This document shows, in pieces, positions 1-11,832 of a stretch of DNA of 64,000 bases. The DNA is from Silene latifolia (taxonomy: Eukaryota; Streptophyta; Magnoliopsida; Caryophyllales; Caryophyllaceae). The stretch covers positions 39,574,652 to 39,638,651 of the forward strand of contig NC_133536.1 in assembly GCF_048544455.1 (NCBI RefSeq), given 5' to 3'. Made by a program: the position numbers and the translations under genes. The notes under the pieces are model-generated. The model ran no database searches. It saw nothing but the letters and a program-made list of their open reading frames with translations, and was not told the DNA's origin. Positions within the stretch are counted from its first letter, which is position 1, and every line of letters begins with the position of its first letter.

Positions 1-374
1 ATTATCTTATATGTTCATTTTTAAGTATATGAATCATTTTTGAGTATATGAAAGATAAAAATACTCTAAACTCCGTCGCTACTTTTTATAAAAGCGGAGA
101 AAAATGGGAAAGAAATGAGGCCCGCATTCATATACATGACAGGTTCGAACCTTACACATGGTGTGCTTTCTAATTTACGTTGGGGAGCTCAATTCAGATA
201 TATATACTCAGTAGGTATAAAAATCGTTTTATTTTCAGTGTAACCAACGGTTCACTAGATAAATATATACGCAATTGACTCAGAAGAAGAATTGCCCTTA
301 TTTATAATCAAACATTGGTGGTTCAACAACCGAATTAATTAAGGAAATTGATTTGTCAACTCATGTGATGTTTA
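1..374. other. AT-rich sequence, no gene seen
   Basis: No long reading frame, RNA gene or element ends are seen. A B-box-like GGTTCGAACCT lies near 143, but there is no cloverleaf around it. Confidence 0.5.
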
Positions 375-558
375 GGGTAGCTATGTATTCGCGGGTGAAA
401 AGTACTGAAGCACGGGATTTATAAATGCATTTTCATGGTTTGTCCTTACATATGGCCCACCAACTGAACTTATTGCATAGAAAAAAAAAGATATTTTAGA
501 CAGAATGCTTATAAATCCAGTGGGACAATACATTCCATCCGTGGATTTATGGCTACCC
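375..558. mobile_element. MITE, hAT-like, copy 1
   Basis: The left end reads GGGTAGCTATGTATTCGCGG. The reverse complement of the right end reads GGGTAGCCATAAATCCACGG, and the similarity continues for about 55 bp inward (both arms pass through GGATTTATAA). The element is flanked by the perfect 8-bp direct repeat GATGTTTA (367-374 and 559-566), the size hAT transposase makes. At 184 bp it has no coding capacity. It is a sister of the element at 611-758. Confidence 0.85.
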
Positions 559-610
559 GATGTTTATTGCCAAGGAAACAGTGCTTGTTACGGAGTACAA
601 GTATAATTTA

Positions 611-758
611 GGGTGCCCATAAATTCACGGAGGGATTGTACTGGGACACGGATAATCTTATAGACAAAGTAAGTGGATCCCACCACTCTGCAAATTAGAG
701 CTGAAAGAGAGCATTTTCCGTGTCCAAGTAAATGTTGCCCGTGTATTTATGGGCGCCC
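611..758. mobile_element. MITE, hAT-like, copy 2
   Basis: The terminal inverted repeats are GGGTGCCCATAAATTCACGG and GGGCGCCCATAAATACACGG (18 of 20 identical). The 8-bp direct repeat ATAATTTA flanks it at 603-610 and 759-766. It is 148 bp long, non-coding, and shares its end sequence with the element at 375-558. Two independent insertions 52 bp apart, each with its own target duplication, exclude a simple tandem duplication. Confidence 0.85.
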
Positions 759-876
759 ATAATTTATTTGATTAGTGATATGCCGACACTTGTTGACGGC
801 AACTTCACGTACCTAGAGTGATTTTCACTTTATGATCTTCGTGCAATATTCCAATTCTTATTTAAAACGGGTATAT

Positions 877-1452
877 CGCGAAAGTGGCAATTTGACCCTT
901 AACTTTATTTAATGGAGAAATTAGGCTCCTTAAGTTTAAATTGTAGCAATCAAACCCCTTAACTTTAGTCAAAAATGAAATTAACCCCTATTTTTTTATT
1001 TATCATGAAATTCCACTAAAATTCATTTTTATAATCCAATTAATCAAATACAAAATTTAACTTTTATAACTTTTATACAATATATAATTGTAACTGCGAA
1101 TATTTTTTTATAATTTTACAATTTTTAGACAATTCATCATAAATGTAAGAATAATTCATAAAATTTTATCATATTTTTATTTTGTTTATTATAGATGAAT
1201 GTAAAATTATTTATTAGATGAATAATTAAATTTATATAAATTAATAAAGTAAAAATTAATATTTTATATGTGTTATTAGTTGTATAATATAATTATAAAA
1301 TGAATTTTTGTTGAGATTTAAGTGAAAAATAAAAATCGGGATTGAATTTCACTTTTTGTTAAAGTTAAGGGGCTTGATTGCTACAATTGAAACTTTGAGG
1401 GCCTAATTTCACTATTGAACAAAGTTAAGGGGACAAATTTCTACTTTCACGA
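877..1452. mobile_element. MITE with ~130-bp inverted repeats, Mutator-like
   Basis: Long terminal inverted repeats (about 877-1005 and 1325-1452) share blocks such as CCTTAACTTT and ATTGTAGCAATCAA in inverted order. The ends read GCGAAAGTGG and GTGAAAGTAG. The flanks CGGGTATAT (868-876) and CGGATATAT (1453-1461) look like a 9-bp target duplication with one mismatch, as Mutator-type transposases make. The AT-rich core of about 320 bp has no reading frame. The family assignment rests on the 9-bp duplication and long arms. Confidence 0.7.
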
Positions 1453-1461
1453 CGGATATAT

Positions 1462-1825
1462 TATCGTAAATTTAAAATAGATTAAGTTAAAATGAATAAG
1501 ACACAAGCAAAATGTATAGAGAACAACAAATTATCTCATATGATTAAAGCCTTGTTGTTCTTTCATTTAACTTAGCTTTATTTAGTTCAGTTCAGCTCTA
1601 TTAAATTCAGTTTAATTTTATTCACTTCAATTCAATACCGTCATCTTTTCACAAATTTTAAGTTGAATTATATTTGACTTGCTTTAATGTTATGGTGGAT
1701 ATGGGAGGCTAACCTATTAGAGATTTAGAGTATCTTTATCGTGTTTAATTCTTTTAATTGATTGTTTTCTCATGGGGCCTTCCCCTCTTTTATACGATTA
1801 AACCGATAAAAACACGTAATTAAAG
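1462..1825. other. AT-rich spacer, nothing recognised
   Basis: Short degenerate TTCAGTTCAG/TTTAATTT runs near 1575-1640 only. No reading frame, RNA gene or element end was found. Confidence 0.5.
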
Positions 1826-1878
1826 TAATTTTGAGGTTTTTTTTTTTGGGGTACGCATGAGGGGCAAAGCCCCAAAAA

Positions 1879-4800
1879 TTAAGTATTAACTATTACACGG
1901 GGAATAGCGACCCCAAAAATATCCTCTCGAAGGATGGGTCGAAGCCCATGACTCGGAGTGTCTAAATGATTAATAACAATACTTGAATAAACTCCCTGAT
2001 TGGCTAAATAATCCACAACCCTATTCGCCTCTCTATACGTATGTTCAAGCTTGACTACCCAACCGTCTTCTTTCATTAAATCATGGCAACGCTTGATAAT
2101 ATTAACACGCGGACGATTGTCCATATGAATTAGGGGAGCCTAGTAACTCGCATCAATCTCGCCTTCTCTAGACCCGCTAAGAGAGCGAGGAACTCAGCTT
2201 TCATGGAGGTACAACTCCCACATGAAAAATAGAAGGCTGAGATGAAATTGCCCGTCTCATCGCGAAAAATTCTTCCTCCTCCTGCCGGACCAGGATCACC
2301 CTTTGACGCGCCATCTGTGTTTAGTAAAATCCAATTATGTGGGGGTGGTAGCCAGCGAATGTATACTTCCGTATTCACCGGTTGAGAGTTAGGAATGAAG
2401 ATGTCAAAACGGTCGAATGCTCTTTTCGTAACATCAAACTGTTGATGGAGGAAAGCTTTAGGATCCGTTGGATTTTCTGACTCACGCCCAAACACTATAT
2501 TATTACGCTATTTCCAAAGCTACCAACACGTTGTGGCAAAGAAAATCGGTCAGTTTGGTTCCGACGTCTCAACTCCATTACTTGCACACTTCGTAATCCA
2601 CTCGGGGAAAGGCGAATTATAAAATATGGGATTAGAGCTATCTATACCGAGTAGACTCCATACCTGTCGTGAGATTGGGCAGTGACGGAGAAGATGATCA
2701 GTAGTCTCTTCGTCTTCGTCGCACCGTGGGCATAGTGGGTTATCTCCCATATTACGTTTAACTCTATTAACATTCACCATTAATCTCTCGTGAGCTGCTA
2801 GCCATAAGAACATTCTGACGCATTGTTGTATAGGTAATCTCCATATGGTACGCCAAATTATTGGTTCAATCTCGTCCGTTGTATTCTCGGTCTGCAAAAA
2901 ACCAAGGGCCGATTTTATCGAGAATTTTTCTGTTGAAGTGCCAATCCAGTAGAGTGAGTCCTCCATATCAGGGTCTTTAATGAGAGAAATGGAAGCAATT
3001 TTTTAGAGGATAGACTGTGGTAGAAGGTCAGAGAAAAGCTCCCATTTCCACCCTGAAGTGACACACCACATATCGCTTACCGAAGCACTCAAGATGGCCT
3101 CAGGGATAGGAGCGTTAGCATGGTTGGAAAGGCACAGTACCCCATCGACCCATGCGTGGTCCCAAAATAGAGTGCGTTGGCCATTTCCCACTGTCGTGGC
3201 AGTCCCTCGTGCTATGGTTTTAGCTTAAGACGATATACCCGCCCACACATTAGACATACTTTTCTTTGCTTGAAAGATATTGATGTCGCAACGATTATTG
3301 CAATACTTAGCTCGAAGAACTCTAGACCACAGGCTCATTGGTTCGGCTATAACTCTCCATCCTAATTTAGTTAAGAATGCCGCATTAGCTTGCCTTGCCG
3401 ATAGAATACCAATTCCTCCAAGCGATTTAGGCTTCTGTACATTTTCCCACGAAATTAGATGGATCGAATTCCTTTCCTCGTTGCCTCCCCATAAAAAACG
3501 ACGAGATTTTTTATTTATAGAATCGCAAACTGATCTTGGAATTTTGGCCGATTGCATACTATAATTCGCTATGGTGGTCAGTGTGGATTGAACAAGAATT
3601 GCTCTCCCGACAAGAGATAAACGTTTAGTCGACCACCCTGATAACCTTTTATTAATCTTGTCTTCTATATGAGCAAAGGTTTGCCTAGTAACCCGACCAT
3701 TAATAGTAGGCATCCCGAGATATGTTCCCAAGTCACTCGTTTCTTCGAAACCCAAGGCCTCACACACCTCGGTTCTGGTGCTATTTTCCGTGTTATTGGA
3801 AAAGAAGACTCGAGACTTAGCGGCACTGACCTTTTCACCGTAAGCTTTACAAAAATTATTGATAACATGATTAATTACTCGAGCTTGTTCTACAGAAGCC
3901 TCCCCAAAAATAACCACGTCGTCCGCGAAGAAGATATTAGTAAGCATAGGTCCATCTCGACATAGAATAATTGGCTTCCAATTATGGTTGCGAACCTCTA
4001 AATCGATAGCTTGTTGTAACTTTTCTAAACACATAACAAATAGATAAGAGGATAAAGGGTCCCCTTGACGGACACCACGTGACGGAATAAACTGAGTTGT
4101 TGGTTCGCCATTCCACAAAATTCGCATACGAGGTGATTGAACACATTCCATAATAACATCAATAAGAAGGAGCGGGAATCCCATGTCACTTAGAGTGGCG
4201 TGAATAAAACTCCATCGTAGACGGTCATAAGATTTCTCAAGGTCGATTTTAATAGCCATGATGCCGGTTTCCCTCTGTTTTTACGCATAGAGTGTATAGC
4301 CTCTTGAAAAACGACTATATTATCAGTAATTTGACGACCCAGAACAAACCTGCTTTGCGTCTCAGAGATAACGTGGGGTAACACCTTCTTAATACGGTTT
4401 GCAAGAGTTTTGTTGATAATTTTGTAAGCTACATTACATAGACTTATAAGCCGGAATTGAGTAATCGATTCTGGAGTATTTACCTTTGGTATAAGAATAA
4501 GGTGGGTATCATTTAACCCTTCCGGAAGACCCTTCCCCTCAAGCGCTTTGATAACCATGTCACATAGAGAAGGAGCGATAAGAGACCAATTCTTCTGATA
4601 AAACAAGGCCTGAAAGCCATCCGGACCAGGAGCCTTAAGTGAACCCATGTGGTTAATAACTTGTTCAATTTCCGCTATATAGAACGGTCTTGTTAGCCAC
4701 TCCCACTCCTCATTATTAAAATCTTGAAACAAGTCCCAAGGAATATTTTCTAACTCACTTGAAGAATTATCATCAGTATATAAATTTTTGAAATATTCGA

Positions 4801-5974
4801 CCACAATATTCTTAATCTCTGTCGTATCATCAATCCACTGCCCTTCATTATTTTTTAGCGAATTGATCTTGTTATGCCAACGACGAATAAGCGTGCTGAC
4901 ATGAAAATAGGACGTGTTGCGATCTCCGTCTTTAGTAAACTCTAACCTCGACTTTTGATACCATAAAAGTTCCTCTTGAGCAAGGACTTCGTCTAGTTCT
5001 TTGCGTAATCTCGCTTCTAATTTGATAAGATGACTCTGCCTACCTAACGAGAGCTCTCCTTGACAGCCTCCTATTCGTGCCATTTGCGTTCTTTTCTTCT
5101 TAAAAATGTCGCCAAAAATTTCTGAGTTCCAGTTTTGAAGCTTCCTCGACAAAGATTCTAGCCGTGTTGGAAAAACGCCTTCGGTTGGCCAACTAGCATC
5201 AACGAATTCCTTGAAACTCTCATGGGTAAGCCAGCAGTCTTGAAAACGGAAAGGTCTGTTGACGGCATTAACAGGAGCGAAACCATTTGGTGATATAAGA
5301 AGAGGATAATGGTCATACTGAATTGCCGGCAGGTGCTTTACCATTGCTTCCTCAAATAATGTTCCCCACTCCGCATTACATAAGGCCCTATGTAATCTCG
5401 CACTTTTCCTAGTCTCCTCGGTATTACCTCGTGCCCAAGTATGAGGTGCTCCGGTGAATGCCAATTCAATAAAATCGCAATTATCGATCCAATTGTTGAA
5501 GTTCTCACATCTCCTTGCCATATTCGCGTTCCCCCCCCCCCCATCTTTCACTAAGAGAACGAGTCTCATTAAAATCACCAGCGATCAGCCAAGGTCTATT
5601 ATTATTCCACGCAAAGGTTTCTAATTCATTCCACAGCTCTCGCTGATTGGTAGGGTCTGGGCTTGCATAGACTGCTGAAAAAAACCAGGGAACATCACCA
5701 TTCCGAGCAACTTCTACGGTGATATATTGTGGGTGCTCTGTAACCGGAGACACTGTGACCACCTCAGTTTTCCAATATAGCCATATGCCCCCGCTAAATC
5801 CAATCGCATTTACTCGGGAGTGCCCATTATAGCCGAGGATGTTACCTAGCTTGATAGCATGATCCCCTCCCATATGGGTCTCAACTAGTGCTAAAACAGA
5901 GGGCTTATAAACTCGAACTACTTAATAGCGTTGATTTTGTTCTTATGGCCTGTGCCTTGAACATTCCATACCAT
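1879..5974 (-). pseudogene. LINE ORF2: endonuclease, RT, RNase H (broken)
   Basis: In minus-strand order: APE-type endonuclease (5974-5505; NVQG start, VETHM, WLIAGDFNE), then the rest of the endonuclease and the reverse transcriptase (about 5540-3225; LKAPGPDGF, RQGDPLSSYLF, FFADD catalytic box near 4045), a zf-RVT zinc-binding region (2966-2550; CPRCDEDEETTDHLLRHCP), and RNase H (2495-1879; TDGA, KAE, YREANRVVDYLA). The endonuclease SDH motif appears as YDHYPLL. The frame is broken at about six places: near 5920, at a 12-base C run (5531-5542), near 4260, near 3225, between 2966 and 3003, and around 2500 and 2127. The reading start at about 5974 is chosen because MVWNVQG matches the usual ORF2 opening. 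The product would be inactive as it stands. Confidence 0.9.
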
Positions 5975-6492
5975 AAACTTAATATGAGGTAGGTTAGGAG
6001 TCAAATTTGGTATTCTTGTACTCATTAAATCAGGTAAATAATTTAGAGATGATAGATAGGCTCTACTTACAAGCTTTAAGACGCTGTCAATAGTCCATGG
6101 TATCGACAATTTCATCGTTAGATTCGAGGGGTTGCTCTTCGCTAATTCTATTCTCACATCCATGATAGGACATTCTGATATCATTATTCCCAAGTAAGAA
6201 GCTGCCATCTCCGGCCAAGTGGATATCTCCACTTTCTGAGTTGGGGGGATGACCTCGATCTGGGGGTTCTGAGGTAGGCATTGAGGTTGAGGGAGGTGGG
6301 GGACGTGATAAGAAAAGTATGGGTGTGGATTCATTGGTGTGGACTGACTCAGAAACTAAGGGTGGATTCTTAAGAATGGACGAAGGAGATGGGGTGTAAT
6401 TTGATAGAAGCGTGGTGTTGGGGGATTTTATGATGGCTGGGATATTGGTAATATCTTTTAGAATAATAGAGGAATCTTGAGGAGTCTTATGG
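5975..6492 (-). other. LINE inter-ORF region / ORF1 tail
   Basis: Low-complexity Ser/Pro/Asn-rich codons in shifting frames link the ORF1 zinc-knuckle part to ORF2. In plant L1 elements this is either the disordered ORF1 tail or an inter-ORF spacer, and I cannot decide which because the frame is not continuous. Confidence 0.5.
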
Positions 6493-7968
6493 CTAATAGA
6501 TTTTTTTAGTAATAATGGAGGTAGATTGATTTTGCATATCTTTCTTGCTATATTTATTAATATTTCTATTAGAGAAAGAATTTGACAGAAGTTTATTTTT
6601 TTGCTTGTTTAAGGAAACAATTCTTTGGTTAATAATTTTATTTGAGCCAAGATTTTGTTGAGGAATAATACCAGATTTTGGAGCGTAATTAGGGGCTTGA
6701 CTTGGGTTTGGATGGGCCATAGGATCTTCAGTATTGATTTCGAGGATACCAAATCTTGACCCCGAGGATTTCGACGATTGACCAAAATTGAATATTGTGC
6801 TTTCATTGCCCGGACATGTTGCTTGCTTACCAGAGGTGACCTGCTTTCTTCGAGGAGGTTTCTTGACAACCATCCATTCCCCGAAATCCGCACTTTCTTC
6901 TGGTCGAAGACCTGCTTCTAACGAATTAGCCTTTATATGTGCGTTGGCGTCAAGATGTATATCACTCTGATCTTCTACTTCTATGACAGCTTTTGAGGAC
7001 TCATCTTTCTTGCATTGTTTTATTGTATGGCCTAATTTACCACACTTAAAGCAAATCATCTTTAAGCCTTCATATTGGATACCATATACTTTGCCATTCA
7101 ATCAGAACTTCGACAGTAAAGGCTTAAAAATATCGACTTTGACACTTAACCGAGTAAATTGGCCTCTTTGAGCAGTAGCCGTGTTGTTATCAATACGTAT
7201 CACTTGCCCTATCTTTGATCTGACTTTCTTTAAGAAAGTAGAATTAAAATATTCAACTGGTAGATTTGGGATGCGAACCCACGCTGTGAGCTTTGTTATG
7301 TTATCTTCCGAAGGGACGAAGTTGGGCACCCATTTCCTGATTGTAAGATAGTGGTCGTCAATCATCCATGGGCCTTGGGTCATTACGAAATCGTAATCTT
7401 GCTTTGATGAAAAGCGAGCAATGTAGTATGAATGCGTGAGATCAGTTAATGTCAATTTGCCTTTAATCGACCATTTCGCTTGTAGTTTTCTCATTAGCGA
7501 TAAATAGCCGATGTTTTTGTCAAACATCTTTATGATAAGTGAATGTCTCCACGGTTTCCGGATGATCGCTTTTTCCATCTTGGTCAGGCATATCCTAGGG
7601 CACATCTCATCTTCTTCATCTCCTTCTTCTTCTGCATCATTTTCTGATTCAAGATCGATATCATCCAAAGACAGATCGTTCATGGGGTTGGCTCCATCAT
7701 CAAATCCTTGTAACATCGATTTGTAGGAGGATGCTGAACTCCCTATTATCTCACTAGGATTGGGTACGGAAATGAGTGGGTTTGGTATACTTGTATTTGG
7801 GACGATTGAATTCTGGGCATTGAATGAATCGATATGCATAGTTTTTCTCTTGGAGTTTTTAGGGAGTGGAGGGAATGATGAATCAGGGTCAGGAATTGGG
7901 GTTGAGTTGATACCAGAGAGTGGTGTGGGGATGGTCTCCGACGGGAGACCATTATTTGGTTCAAGCAT
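6493..7968 (-). pseudogene. LINE ORF1 (DUF4283 + CCHC zinc knuckle)
   Basis: The nucleic-acid-binding ORF1 protein of plant L1 elements, which coats the element RNA. It opens with MLEPNNGLPSETIP at 7968 and has a Ser/Pro-rich N-terminus, then an acidic patch (DLESENDAEEEGDEEDE). A DUF4283 region follows (about residues 130-230: AIIRKPWRHSLI, FVMTQGPWMIDDHYLTIRKW), then a CCHC knuckle (CFKCGKLGHTIKQC) and a Lys/Asn-rich tail. One in-frame TGA at 7102-7104 lies between SKF and LNGKV. An Arg CGA codon there would explain it by one CpG transition, an inference. The frame is otherwise open for about 490 codons. Confidence 0.85.
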
Positions 7969-8042
7969 TCAAAAAATGGAGGATTTTATCTCTCTAGGAT
8001 TTTATCTCTCTAGAAGAAACTTACTATCTTAATTTTGAGGTT

Positions 8043-8227
8043 ATTGATAAAGAATGATAACTCCTTTTGATTTTCCGATTTCTTAGAGCAACATCATAAA
8101 TAATACAAAGGTACATAGTAATTTTTAAGACTTGGACTCAAACACCTTATTTTCTTAATTTGTCACTCAAACTTTTCAAAATATTCTAAAATTTTATTTG
8201 AACACCACTAAGGCCCAATTTTTTTGA
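8043..8227. other. AT-rich flank of the LINE
   Basis: AT-rich sequence directly beyond the LINE target duplication. No gene or element end seen. Confidence 0.4.
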
Positions 8228-8455
8228 ACTATTCTTTACTTAATTTAAGTTAAGTTTAAGAAAAATTCGGTAAATATAAGTTAAGTTCGGAAAAGTTAAG
8301 CAAAAATAAGTTAAGTTTAATAAAAATAAGTTAAGTTCAACAAAAATAAGTTAAGTTAAGTTCAGCAAAAATATGTTCGGAAAAGTTCAACAAAATAAGT
8401 TAAGTCACGTTCAGCAAAATTAAGTACAGAAAACTTAAGCTAAGTTAACTATAAA
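8228..8455. repeat. Degenerate AAGTTAAGTTC / TTCRGCAAAA array
   Basis: About ten imperfect units built from AAGTTAAGTT followed by C(A/G)GCAAAA- or AATAAAAA-like spacers, unit length roughly 18-25 bp. It has no reading frame. It looks like a short diverged tandem array; whether it belongs to a larger element is not visible here. Confidence 0.6.
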
Positions 8456-9178
8456 CTCATACCACTTTTATAGTATTGACGAGTTTTAAAAAATTTACGA
8501 TTTTCACAAATTCTCTTGTGCGACCGTCTCATGTGCGACCAGTAGAGAACTGACCATTTTCTTATAAATAGTGACCAGTCGTATAGGATAATTACTCTTT
8601 ACCAAAAGTAGTCAATATTAACCAAAATGTGATCACATTTTTGCAAAAATACACGGGATAAGACTGTTGCATAGGATAATTATCTAGATTTATTGTAGTT
8701 CATTTATGTTTATATTTTATGATCTGGGTTATTATCCGTCTTTATTTTGGGTTTCTGTTTTGATGTTTTATGCCCTTGAGTGGTATATTTTGTCTTCGAA
8801 TTGGTTTTCTTTTTTCACGTTTTTTGTTTTGCAAATGGATGCTACGTTTTCCTACAAAACTAATGTTATTGTTGTTCCGTTTTGCTACCGAATCTTTGAT
8901 ATTACCGTTTTTATGCTACCGAATTCGAATGCTACAATTGGATGCTAATAGGTGTGAATGTTTGGCGTTTTATGTCTCGTAATTGTTACTTGTTATAGTA
9001 ATGAATGTTACGAAAACACGCTAGTATTTTTGCCTCGACATCAAACACTTAAAAACATCAGTGATACTTTTGATTTTTATTATCGTATGGTCAGTTGTGA
9101 AAAATATAGAAGAAAGCAGTGAACTATGTTATTTGAATGCTTCTGTCTTATTTGAATGCGCTTGTTACATGTATTATA
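8456..9178. other. Non-coding AT-rich stretch
   Basis: Only short chance reading frames. Repeats of CATAGGATAATTA-like words near 8580-8690 hint at a decayed element, without ends I can define. Confidence 0.4.
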
Positions 9179-9179
9179 A

Positions 9180-9265
<86 letters not shown>

Positions 9266-9301
9266 TCATTATTATTATTATTATTATTATTATCATCATC
9301 A

Positions 9302-9339
<38 letters not shown>

Positions 9340-9340
9340 T
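9179..9340. repeat. (ATT)n microsatellite, ~160 bp
   Basis: Near-pure TTA/ATT trinucleotide run, interrupted by single GTT and CTC changes and a short ATC patch (about 9293-9305). The long Leu/Tyr/Ile frames across it are artefacts of the repeat. Confidence 0.95.
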
Positions 9341-9383
9341 ATGTTAATATTCATTTACTTCGTAAAAGTTAAGCTCATATAAC

Positions 9384-11832
9384 TGTGAACAATGGCAGCG
9401 GTCTTTTGAAAGCCACGCTCGGTGGCGTAAAAATGCTTTCGACCGGATCGTTTTAGATCAGTCGGTTTCGTCTCGATAAGGGTCTCGAAACGATTAGAGA
9501 TGTTCGGAGTCGCCACCAAGCATTTGTGGGATGCTTGGAACCCGTTCAAAACCCACTTTATACCTCGGTCAAATCGAAGCACAAAGCAGCGTTTGACATA
9601 GGTACTAAAGATAAGGAAATCGTCCCTCTTTAGCATCCTATCTCTAGAATGACTCTCGTACGCCCTGGATAAGGTCGTCCACTATCTAAAGTTTCTGAGT
9701 AAGAGGTGAAGGTACGTATTGGGAAGCCCTTTAATCGGACACCCAATCCCGCCATGAAGCGCCTCTCTGATCGATCTTGGTTGGTTGAATGCAAAAGTTG
9801 ATAAGACGGTTTAAATGCATGAATGCGCATCCAATAATTTAAACCTAGCTAACATGTGAGAGCTTTCTAAATCGGTTGATTTAATCCAATTATCAAGTAT
9901 AAGATGTCGAGTTGGATTAGTGATTGATTTGCATGCAAAACGGAAATTAAACATCCATTTACCAAATTAGGTTTATGGTGCATAACATGATCCATTTGTC
10001 TTAATAAGGCATTTTGCAAATGTGATTTTGAATAAGCAAATGGTCATCTGATCCGTCCTATATCCGGGCTAACCGGAGTCGGGATCGTCCTAGACTAATG
10101 CTGGAAAAAGGGACAGGCCCTGTACCAGACGGCTACATGAGGCGCGAGCCAGCCGGCGGTATAAGGGGCCTCCCCTGGTTTTGAAAATGAGAATTAAAAG
10201 GCCTGTTTTAGGCGCGGGTCAACCTACGGTTATATGTCGTGTTCTGACCATTTGAAAACGTTATAAAACGTGTTGAAAAATGGGTATTTGAAACCGATTT
10301 GATTTGAAAGGGTCGTTTAGACCGCATTTGTTGATTTGAAGAACTAGACCCGAATAATCATCATTATTTTGATAATATTCGGTGTCGGTTTCGGCTTGAC
10401 ATGAATAGTTTTGAAAATAATTATGAACTAATCGTTTTAAGTTCATTTGAATGTCATTAGTCGATACTCATCATCGTACCCGGGTTAAAATCCGACATGG
10501 TATGTAGAACCAAGGATGACTTTCTGTTGGTGACTAATATGTTTGTTTTGAATATGTAAAGAAATGATGAAAGGCTTTAAAATACCTCCCAAAAATGTAA
10601 AGAAATGAAATAAAAGGGTTTAAATACCTTTTAAATGTCATTAACCAAATATTATCACCGAAACACGGATTTAACCGTCATGGTATGAGGAACCAAGGGT
10701 GAAAAATGTTTTATGGTTAAAACAAATGAAATAAAAAAGGTTCGAAAATATTTGAAATGGTAAAAACCGATTATAAATATGAAATGAATTAAAGGAAAAT
10801 GACGAGAACAAACACGGTTGAGTTCTGACCTGGACACCCCATTGAGGCGCGGGCAAGCCGGCGAACCAAGGGGCTTCTGTCTCAGACCAAAAATCAGTTT
10901 TGGCTCGTTTATCCCATGTTTTGGTTCATGTTATGCATGTTTTAGCATGTTATAGCCATGAAACAAGTAAAAATATGATAAAAAGAGGATTTTTACACCC
11001 TTATACTTACATGTTTGGTTATGGCGAGTGACCGACGTAAGTGTAACAACTCGTTTGGTCGGAAAAAACTCGGTTTAAAACCGTTTTGGTAAGTAAAAAG
11101 AGTGTTTTAAGATTAGTAACGGTAGTGGTCGAAGTGGTCGGTCAAGTGATTTAATGCACAATGACGGTACCAAACAATGTGTAAGGCTTGTATTTACAAT
11201 CGGTAGGTCGTAAATACGCGTCGGATTGTGACTTAAGAAGTCGAGTCGAAAATTTTAAGGGAGAAAAGAGGGGGCGGACACTCGCGTAACTTCTCAAATG
11301 GGGGCATTTGAGGGGTATTTATAGGAGAATGAGTGGTTGTGTGAGTTTTGAGCGACGTGGCCACCTGGGCAGCTCAAAGAGGCGTGAGCCAGTCGCGGGT
11401 CTTTGAGTTGTCTTGTCGCTTTCACACAAGAGCAATCATGATTTGTTCTATCCTAGGATTTGAAATCATATGTTTGGTACTTGACCATTCATAAATCCGG
11501 GAAATCTTAGCATAGAAGGTTTGAAATGGTTTGTTTTTTGTGGTTGACTCGGTTTGACTCGTTGTTGGAGTCGGGATTTGAATTTTTGAGTCGGTTTTTG
11601 GTCCGATGTCGGTTTTGACTCTAGTTAGTGTCATTGCGACCCCGTCGTCGTGCATTAAACTCTCCAGGTATTTTTGAAATGTTTTGAAATGTTTTATTTT
11701 AGAAATCATTTTAAGTTTTCCGATGTAAAGTTGTACACAAACTGTCGATCAAACGCCGCGATTCCAAAACATGTTGTAGTCCGATAATCATCGGGTGTTT
11801 GTTGGAGTCTCAGCAGATACTGGGTATCTACA
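9384..11832 (-). mobile_element. Ogre/Tat-like LTR (minus strand)
   Basis: On the minus strand it opens TGTAGATACCCAGTATCTGC at 11832 and closes TTCACA at 9384, about 2.45 kb. It matches the plus-strand LTR at 57475-61464 along its length once that LTR's nested insertion is excluded. No internal region or second LTR follows on either side, and the 5-bp flanks do not match, so it is either a solo LTR whose target duplication is lost or one end of a rearranged element. It is a fossil of the same family as the right-hand element. Short frames inside it are not genes. Confidence 0.8.

Larger units (their letters stand above)
1839..8029 (-). mobile_element. Full-length L1-type LINE
   Basis: A 6.19-kb non-LTR retrotransposon on the minus strand. 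It is bounded by a perfect 13-bp target duplication TAATTTTGAGGTT at 1826-1838 and 8030-8042. The minus-strand 3' end closes in a poly-A tail, seen as the T run at 1837-1847. The 5' end has a 61-bp leader holding a 16-bp unit, GGATTTTATCTCTCTA, twice in tandem (7981-8012). ORF1 (DUF4283 plus CCHC knuckle) and ORF2 (endonuclease, reverse transcriptase, zf-RVT, RNase H) are in the standard plant L1 order. It moves by target-primed reverse transcription. Several frame breaks make it non-autonomous now, but the intact target duplication and full length point to a fairly recent insertion. Confidence 0.95.

Noticed and set aside
9061-9382. Leu/Tyr/Ile-rich proteins
   Set aside because: Translations of the ATT microsatellite in several frames.
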